In this document: one piece after another, positions 12,374 to 13,630 of the stretch
Layout of the letters: each line of letters opens with the position of its first letter
Position numbering within the stretch: the first letter of the stretch is position 1
Assembly: GCF_000211815.1 (NCBI RefSeq)
Contig: NZ_GL890959.1
Coordinates: 1-13,630 of the forward strand
Source of the DNA: Moorena producens 3L
Lineage (GTDB): Bacteria; Cyanobacteriota; Cyanobacteriia; Cyanobacteriales; Coleofasciculaceae
Direction of reading: 5' to 3'
DNA: 13,630 nt
Translations under genes and position numbers: made by a program
The notes under the pieces: model-generated
Seen by the model: the letters and a program-made list of their open reading frames with translations, nothing else
What the model was told of the DNA's origin: nothing
The model's database searches: none

Positions 12374-12435
12374 GGTGGGCAGTGCCTACTCATGCTATCC
12401 CCAGCTGCTGTTATCTATCTTTGGCACTGCCCACC
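12374..12435. repeat. Dispersed palindromic repeat, copy 3
   Basis: GGTGGGCAGTGCC (12374-12386) pairs with 12423-12435 (13 bp). The interior differs from copy 2 at only a few bases, and both are followed by ACATCAATATT. The pair sits between two co-directional minus-strand genes and could form strong RNA hairpins in a read-through transcript. Confidence 0.8.
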
Positions 12436-12468
12436 CTACATCTACATCAATATTTCTGTTCTCTATAT

Positions 12469-12957
12469 TCAGTTGTTAATTGCCTTTTGGTTTTTAAATT
12501 GCTCGATTAATTGGGTTAAATTGTTAGGTTCCATGACTTGAGTGTACTGGTGCGCCATTTCCGGTGTTAGGAGTTCTAGCAATAGGGTGTTTTCAATCCA
12601 CAATTCCATGACATCAAAGTATCCCTTTCGGCTACAGCGAACAACTCGCCATTGTTCTCGTTCACCAATTTTTTCGATTTCTTGTTGATTCAAGGGAACG
12701 GCAATGGCGGCATGAGTAGCGGTAAATTTGGAACTAGCTTCATTATTTAAGAACTGTAATTCTTGTTGGTTAGTTCCAGGCTTTAATTCCGTGCCCCTAG
12801 GATAAACTTCAATAGCTGTTCCATATTGATCAAAGGCTAAGGTCATATAACTTCCTGGGTGAGGCGCAAATTCAATGCAATTTCCCTTAAAGATTTCTGC
12901 TAGTACCGTGGCTACGTGGTAAGGATTATCTGCGGCAATAGATATGTGAAATATCAT
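12469..12957 (-). CDS. Conserved-looking hypothetical protein, possible VOC/glyoxalase-like fold
   Basis: A 162-aa protein I do not recognise by name. It opens MIFHISIAADNPYHVATVLA and continues CIEFAPHPGSYMTLAFDQYG, then TAIEVYPRGTELKPG. This strand-helix-strand start with a substrate-like FDQYGTAIEVYP strand recalls the vicinal-oxygen-chelate (glyoxalase/dioxygenase) fold, though a full set of metal ligands is not evident. The second half (ATHAAIAVPLNQQEIEKIGE, then a CSRKGYFDVMELWIENTLLLELL segment) could be the second half of such a module. There is no signal peptide or membrane segment, so it is probably cytoplasmic. It is on the same strand as the NB-ARC pair but separated by 264 bases with two strong palindromes, so it is probably a separate transcription unit. 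Confidence 0.7.
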   Translation of the reverse strand: MIFHISIAADNPYHVATVLAEIFKGNCIEFAPHPGSYMTLAFDQYGTAIEVYPRGTELKPGTNQQELQFLNNEASSKFTATHAAIAVPLNQQEIEKIGEREQWRVVRCSRKGYFDVMELWIENTLLLELLTPEMAHQYTQVMEPNNLTQLIEQFKNQKAINN

Positions 12958-13004
12958 AAATTTATATCTCTAGAATTAGAGTAGTTTTCAATTGGTTTAG
13001 GGAC

Positions 13005-13060
13005 AAAGTTCTGGGTTTTAGGGAACAGCGATCCCCCCTAACCCCCCTTAATAAGGGGGG
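13005..13060. repeat. Stacked dispersed repeats with a G/C palindrome
   Basis: AAAGTTCTGGGTTTTAGGGA (13005-13024) is an exact inverted copy of 6423-6442. It is followed by GATCCCCCC and a perfect 9-bp palindrome CCCCCCTTA-A-TAAGGGGGG (13042-13060), related to the core of the MITE at 3757-3857. Reverse-oriented degenerate heptamers (AAGAGAT, AATAGGG, AAGATAG) continue to about 13100. The block lies upstream of the gene starting at 12957. Confidence 0.65.
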
Positions 13061-13182
13061 AAAAGAACAGGGAAGAGATAATAGGGAAGATAGAAGAGGT
13101 AAAAAATTATGTGTACTTCATAGCTATGAAAAACGCTGTATTAGTTTTATCTTAGTAGGAGCGCCTAAAAGCTGCATCAAAA

Positions 13183-13205
13183 GGTGCGCTTGCGTCAAGC
13201 GCACC
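13183..13205. repeat. Perfect 10-bp hairpin
   Basis: GGTGCGCTTG (13183-13192) and CAAGCGCACC (13196-13205) form a perfect stem with a CGT loop. Flanking AGCGCCTAAAAGCT and GCACCTAAAAGTT are similar to each other, so it is probably part of a larger repeat (about 13158-13215). There is no following T-run, so a terminator role is not favoured. Confidence 0.6.
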
Positions 13206-13252
13206 TAAAAGTTGAAAGTGCTTTTAAAAAGGTTAGCAGGGCAAAGGCATCT

Positions 13253-13388
13253 TGTCAATAAACCGGAGATAGTTATCAATAAACCCTGCTGTAAGCATAT
13301 GCGCTACGCGCAGGCTAGGCCAACAGCTAATGCGCTACCCGCACCCTAAGCAAATGGCTGAATACTTACCTTGGTATTTTATTGACAA
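13253..13388. repeat. MITE-like segment with 11-bp terminal inverted repeats
   Basis: TTGTCAATAAA (13253-13263) and TTTATTGACAA (13378-13388) are exact complements enclosing 136 bases in total. Inside are a second TCAATAAACC (13276-13285) and a direct repeat GCATATGCGCTACGCGCA / GCTAATGCGCTACCCGCA (13295-13312, 13326-13343). No target-site duplication is evident, so mobility is uncertain. Together with the preceding repeats, the stretch 12958-13594 contains no gene that I can support. Confidence 0.5.
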
Positions 13389-13551
13389 TTATTTTCATAA
13401 GTAGTCCTACAAAATTTAAATGATATGTAGCTATCCTTGAATATATAAAGGCTAAGCTAACAACCAAAATAAAAATTAATTACACATAATTTATTATAAA
13501 AATAGCGAAATTTTTTAATTGTAAATAAATGTATTTTTTTTGATTTACCCC

Positions 13552-13580
13552 TTGCTATTTTTCCAGGAGTTATCTATACT
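13552..13580 (+). promoter_or_regulatory. Putative promoter of the gene at the right edge
   Basis: TTGCTA (13552-13557) and TATACT (13575-13580) are separated by 17 bases. A start near 13587 would leave a leader of only about eight bases before the ATG at 13595, so the message would be almost leaderless; CAGGAG at 13564-13569 is too far upstream to serve as a ribosome binding site. Confidence 0.4.
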
Positions 13581-13594
13581 ATAAAAAGTAACGA

Positions 13595-13630
13595 ATGAAA
13601 CTAATAACCGCGCTGGTCATAGCCTTAATG
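13595..13630 (+). CDS. Start of a probable exported protein, cut by the window edge
   Basis: Twelve codons read MKLITALVIALM and run off the end of the window. A basic residue followed by an unbroken hydrophobic stretch is how a signal peptide or N-terminal membrane anchor begins. Nothing more can be said of the product. It follows about 200 bases of very AT-rich DNA with a promoter-like pair of hexamers. Confidence 0.5.
   Translation, partial: MKLITALVIALM

Noticed and set aside
12288..12479. 63-codon open frame on +
   Set aside because: It consists of the two palindromic repeats and the sequence between them, and its peptide repeats accordingly.
13042..13060. G/C-rich palindrome as an intrinsic terminator
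   Set aside because: It has no T-run on either side and lies upstream of the start of a minus-strand gene; it fits a dispersed repeat core better.
13126..13155. Tiny frame MKNAVLVLS as a possible leader peptide
   Set aside because: Nine codons without a ribosome binding site or a downstream attenuator-like structure; not distinguishable from chance.

Overview
The window comes from a cyanobacterium, most likely a filamentous one with a large, repeat-rich genome. Three things point there: a Psb28-family photosystem II assembly factor; several copies of the octamer GCGATCGC (HIP1), at 2253, 2379, 3576, 3616 and 6943; and many in-register heptanucleotide arrays of the type known from filamentous cyanobacteria. 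The abundance of palindromic repeats, Uma2 and PIN-type cassettes recalls Moorena/Lyngbya-like genomes, but the genus is an inference.

Layout. (1) 1-3112 is an ordinary housekeeping block: murA (peptidoglycan precursor synthesis) on +, facing a TIGR01777-family SDR protein and a psb28-family gene on -. A 20-bp inverted repeat lies between the convergent 3' ends, and a good sigma70-type promoter lies upstream of psb28. (2) 3113-8292 is an accessory island. It holds two diverged copies (A from 3441, B from 6808) of a cassette encoding a PD-(D/E)XK nuclease-like protein, a small antitoxin-like protein and a PIN (VapC-like) toxin. Between the copies are a Uma2-family gene, a small pseudogene with two nonsense codons, and an intact UPF0175/DUF3368 toxin-antitoxin-like pair on -. 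Both cassette copies are decaying, in different ways. Copy A has lost most of the nuclease gene, has a 101-bp MITE with a TA target duplication in its antitoxin gene, and has a truncated PIN gene. Copy B has a one-base frameshift in its first gene and a PIN gene that lacks its middle. A 70-80-bp repeat followed by a heptamer array occurs three times and marks the junctions.

(3) 8290-12204, on -, is an NLR-like STAND locus. A 162-aa protein with a hydrophobic helical N-terminus and an Asn/Gly-rich tail is followed, in the same frame and with zero spacing (TGA then GTG), by a 1141-aa NB-ARC ATPase whose C-terminal half is 18 near-identical 31/32-residue helical repeats. The two reading frames look like one sensor/signalling protein either split into two translationally linked chains or interrupted by a single stop codon. 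(4) 12205-13630 holds two palindromic repeats, a conserved-looking 162-aa protein of unknown function, about 640 bases of stacked repeats without a gene, and at the right edge the first 12 codons of a probable exported protein behind a promoter-like sequence.

No tRNA, rRNA, CRISPR array or complete transposase gene was recognised. The points most worth following are the NB-ARC locus (in-frame split plus a recently homogenised repeat array), the TA-flanked MITE dated by the cassette duplication, the in-frame 24-bp insertion at a HIP1 site, and the ATGA-coupled small protein/nuclease-like pair.
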